Assembly (NCBI GenBank): GCA_016720705.1
Contig: JADKKB010000001.1
Span: 310,001-374,000 of the forward strand
From: Chloracidobacterium sp.
GTDB lineage: Bacteria > Acidobacteriota > Blastocatellia > Pyrinomonadales > Pyrinomonadaceae
Reading direction: 5' to 3'
Length of the DNA stretch: 64,000 nucleotides
This document shows, piece after piece, positions 61,437-64,000 of the stretch; the first letter of the stretch is position 1; each line of letters begins with the position of its first letter. A program made the position numbers and the translations under genes. The notes under the pieces were generated by a model that was not told where the DNA came from, did no database searches, and saw only the letters and a program-made list of their open reading frames with translations.

Positions 61437-63176
61437 GTGATCCAGGCGACCGCGGTTTCACGCGGTGTGGCCGCAGGGCGGGCCGTATGCCTCTTCGGCA
61501 CAAAACGGCAATACTTTCTCACTCATATAGAAAATAGTGCGATCGACCACGAGATCGGGCGATTTCGAACGGCGGTTACGACGGCGTCAAAGCAACTCAA
61601 CGATCTGATCAAGTCCCCAGATATTAAGGCCAAAAGCTCCGGCGACATCTTTGACGCGCATCTGATGATGCTCGAACACTCGACCTTGGCGGCGGACGTC
61701 GAGGCATTTATCAGGTCAGCTCTCGTCACAGCGGAATGGGCTCTGAGGCGGGTCGCCGAAAACTTTTCAAATAAGCAGGCAGCGGTTTCCGACGCGAACC
61801 TGCGCGACCGTATAGCGGACTTCGAGGACCTTTGCGATCGTGTGCTAAACGCCCTCGACGGTAAGGCCGTCACGCTACCCGTGATCACTTCGGACTCAGT
61901 GATCGTGGCCTCGATCATCCGTCCGTCAACGCTTATCGAACTGGGACGGCAAAAACCCTCGGCGATCGTCACAGAACACGGCGGTTGGACGTCACATTCC
62001 TTCATATTAGCTCGCGAATTAAAGATACCGGCGGTGACGGGCGTTAAGTCAGCCCTAAAGCTGATCCGCGACGGCACATCACTTTCGGTCGATGGCTTTA
62101 CGGGCGCACTGACGATCGATCCGTCAAGCGAAACGCTCGAACAGATCAAATCACATACTTTCGTTGCCGAACCGATTAAGTTCGACGCTGCGAGCACTCG
62201 ATCGACAACGATCGACGGGCGCGAGATCATTCTGCGAGCCAATATCGACCTCGTCGACCCCGCACCGCTTTTAGCACAAACCGCCGCTAAGGGCGTCGGA
62301 CTTCTACGGTCCGAGTACCTCTTTCAGGATGTCAGCGTCGGTTACCCGAGTGAGGATGCCCAGTTTGAAGCGTATAAGCTTTCCGCATCGAATTGCGGCC
62401 CTGAAGGCGTTCGGATCAGGACATTTGACCTACAGGTCGACCAAGTAAATCACCCTGCTGAGATCCGTGAGATGAATCCCGCACTTGGGCTCCGTGGTCT
62501 GCGGCTGAGTCTAGCCGACAGGCCGCATTTTCGTGAGCAGATCAGAGCCATCCTGAGGGCTGGAGCATACGGAAATGTCAGTATGGTCTTGCCGATGGTC
62601 TCGGGTGTGGCGGACTTATCTACTGTGCGTGAAATGATCGCTGACGAAACCGCCGCACTCGCTGCCCAAGGCACGCCCGTGCCGCCGATGCCGTTGGGTG
62701 CGATGATCGAGATGCCATCGGCCGTTCTGACCGTGGACGATATCGCAAAACACGCAGATTTTCTGTGTCTTGGGACAAACGACCTGGTCCAATATCTGTT
62801 GTCCGCCGACCGAGATAATGAATCGGTTGCACATAATTATCAGACACTACATCCATCGGTTGTACGATCGATCTCGATGGTGTTCAGGGCCGCCGATCTG
62901 CAAGGCAAAAGCACTGTCGTCTGCGGGGAGATGGCCGGGTCGCCGTTTTACCTCCCGTTGCTGATCGGACTCGGGGCAAGGGAATTCAGTATGAACCCGG
63001 ATTCGCTTGGGGCGATCAGGCAAGTCATCGGCAGGATCTCGTTTGATGAGTGCCGGGAACTCGCCCGAAAGGCATCCGTCCTCGAAACCGCCGACGCTAT
63101 CGAGGCATATATGAACGATTTCTATCGCCGCAACTGGCCGCACGTTTTCCCCGGCGGGATCAGTTCGTCAACTTGA
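61437..63176 (+). CDS. ptsI: PTS enzyme I (PEP-protein phosphotransferase)
   Basis: About 579 residues from a GTG at 61437, where the family's first strand begins; a TTG at 61386 with GGAA upstream is the main alternative and the frame is open even further. The phosphorylated His lies in TEHGGWTSHSFILAREL, the PEP-binding domain has RTFDLQVDQ, LGAMIEMPSAV, FLCLGTNDLVQYLL and the catalytic Cys in VVCGEMAGSP. The RTxDxGGDK stretch of classical enzyme I reads RTFDLQVDQ here, a departure at the glycine and lysine. No HPr, IIA or sugar permease is near; such isolated PTS parts often regulate rather than import sugar. Confidence 0.88.
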   Translation: MIQATAVSRGVAAGRAVCLFGTKRQYFLTHIENSAIDHEIGRFRTAVTTASKQLNDLIKSPDIKAKSSGDIFDAHLMMLEHSTLAADVEAFIRSALVTAEWALRRVAENFSNKQAAVSDANLRDRIADFEDLCDRVLNALDGKAVTLPVITSDSVIVASIIRPSTLIELGRQKPSAIVTEHGGWTSHSFILARELKIPAVTGVKSALKLIRDGTSLSVDGFTGALTIDPSSETLEQIKSHTFVAEPIKFDAASTRSTTIDGREIILRANIDLVDPAPLLAQTAAKGVGLLRSEYLFQDVSVGYPSEDAQFEAYKLSASNCGPEGVRIRTFDLQVDQVNHPAEIREMNPALGLRGLRLSLADRPHFREQIRAILRAGAYGNVSMVLPMVSGVADLSTVREMIADETAALAAQGTPVPPMPLGAMIEMPSAVLTVDDIAKHADFLCLGTNDLVQYLLSADRDNESVAHNYQTLHPSVVRSISMVFRAADLQGKSTVVCGEMAGSPFYLPLLIGLGAREFSMNPDSLGAIRQVIGRISFDECRELARKASVLETADAIEAYMNDFYRRNWPHVFPGGISSST

Positions 63177-63278
63177 TCACTACTTTGGCCGCCACAAGAA
63201 AAAAATAGAATTAAACATTGTTTGATCATTTATTTGAGCAGACGCCGGGACGAGCCCCTTCCGGCACTCTAATTTCAG

Positions 63279-63944
63279 ATGAATGTTCGCTGCCAAAACG
63301 TCATAAACATCGCCTTTGCATTGACCGCAATGGCATTTACGACCGTGCCCGCGTTTTCGCAAGTAAGTTTGGTCAATATGGCTGACCGCTACGTCGCGAG
63401 CGGGGGGATAGCCACGGGTGATGGTGAAATAGCTAATTCAAAGTTACCCAAAGTTAAAGCTGAGAGCTCATCATCCGCTCACCCGTCGACCCTTCACCGC
63501 ATCGGCGCTCACGACCTTTTGAAGATCGAAATTGTGAACGCCAACGTCCGTCCCCGTATTCTGCGGGTCGGGGGCGATGGCTGTATCGTCTTTCCGCTGG
63601 CAGGCGAGGACGTTTGTATTGCCGGAAAGACCGCGGGCGAGGCTGAGGCCCAGATCGCCTCGGCGATTAAGCTTTTTGAAAGGACGGCGATAAAGATCGA
63701 GGTTCTTGACCGAACAAGCCACGTCGTCAACATCGCCGGCCTTGTCGATCAACCCGGCGAACAGCAGATAATGCGTGACGCCGTGCCATTTTTCGTCGTC
63801 CGTGCGGGATTGACACTGAACCGTGCGGCAAAAGGTGTCCGCATTGTAAGGAACGCCTCCGAGGTAACCGAAGATTTCGCGTTGAGCGACGCTCGATTGA
63901 ACGAAGTGTTTGTATATCCGGGTGACACGGTCGAGTTTTTCTAG
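63279..63944 (+). CDS. Polysaccharide export protein (Wza-like)
   Basis: 221 residues with a signal peptide to about AFSQ. After a variable stretch comes a poly-export domain (about 72-150: HRIGAHDLLKIEIVNANVRP, GGDGCIVFPLAGEDVCIAGKTAGEAEAQI) and an SLBB-type domain (about 150-215: HVVNIAGLVDQPGEQQI, VFVYPGDTVEFF). Such proteins form or line the outer-membrane channel for capsule or exopolysaccharide. It is shorter than Wza and has no lipobox. The glycosyltransferase at the left edge is at the far end of the window and need not be related. Confidence 0.82.
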   Translation: MNVRCQNVINIAFALTAMAFTTVPAFSQVSLVNMADRYVASGGIATGDGEIANSKLPKVKAESSSSAHPSTLHRIGAHDLLKIEIVNANVRPRILRVGGDGCIVFPLAGEDVCIAGKTAGEAEAQIASAIKLFERTAIKIEVLDRTSHVVNIAGLVDQPGEQQIMRDAVPFFVVRAGLTLNRAAKGVRIVRNASEVTEDFALSDARLNEVFVYPGDTVEFF

Positions 63945-64000
63945 TTAATTTGCGGACAACATTGAATTCTTGTTAAAAGAATGTAAATGTTCAACAATTT

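Overview
The window is a 64 kb stretch of chromosome from a free-living, Gram-negative (two-membrane) bacterium. It carries a TolC-type outer-membrane channel, an Mla-type lipid transport operon, a Wza-like export protein and many secreted or lipid-anchored proteins. The mix points to Acidobacteriota, probably class Blastocatellia: twin secreted FG-GAP repeat proteins with DFNGDGKTDYSVVRN-type blocks, a lone terminase gene carrying small repeat insertions, a compact arg operon built around an acetyl/succinyl-ornithine carbamoyltransferase, and paired secreted M16 peptidases. That assignment is inference from gene content and style; no 16S rRNA gene is present.

Layout. 1-2 kb: a cut-off family 2 glycosyltransferase and a TolC-family protein, both on the minus strand. 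2-16 kb: the glycolytic genes gap, pgk and tpiA with secG and a tRNA-Leu on the plus strand, separated by an S41 peptidase, a lipoprotein, a broken phage-type terminase, a YitT-family membrane protein, a small secreted protein and a minus-strand trio (ketosynthase, methyltransferase, FAD oxidoreductase). 15.7-21.4 kb: minus-strand operon argR - P-loop protein of unknown function - argC - argD - carbamoyltransferase - argB. 21.5-24.4 kb: Mla-type permease, ATPase and MCE protein. 24.6-26.5 kb: ECF sigma factor, zinc-type anti-sigma factor and a Spy/CpxP-like periplasmic protein. 26.7-29.2 kb: an accessory patch with a DUF2235-like hydrolase and a RecA-fold ATPase whose P-loop is short, separated by a repeat-rich 330-base gap.

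29.3-43.3 kb is mostly metabolic: prolyl-tRNA synthetase beside proline dehydrogenase, a yeast-type cytosine deaminase, a CoA-transferase, thiolase and 3-hydroxyacyl-CoA dehydrogenase set for C4 acyl-CoA chemistry, two M16 peptidases (one active, one lacking the zinc site), a UbiD-family decarboxylase and a metallophosphoesterase. 43.4-49.8 kb holds a secreted phosphodiesterase, a two-repeat lipoprotein, an OsmC - small protein - cupin operon, and asnS followed by a small acidic protein and a HEPN-type protein that look like a toxin-antitoxin pair. 50-64 kb holds an ABC exporter, a sugar kinase/nucleotidyltransferase pair resembling AmgK/MurU, the two FG-GAP proteins, a UMF1-type transporter, a LOG-family protein, an AIM24-like protein, PTS enzyme I and a polysaccharide export protein.

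The observations most worth following are: the terminase pseudogene, where removing exactly 143 bases flanked by TA restores the reading frame; the unknown P-loop protein locked into the arg operon; the asnS-linked small protein/HEPN pair; the ketosynthase-methyltransferase-oxidoreductase trio; and the GTCCCAC repeats ahead of the ATPase with the shortened Walker A motif. No CRISPR array, complete transposon or intact prophage was seen.
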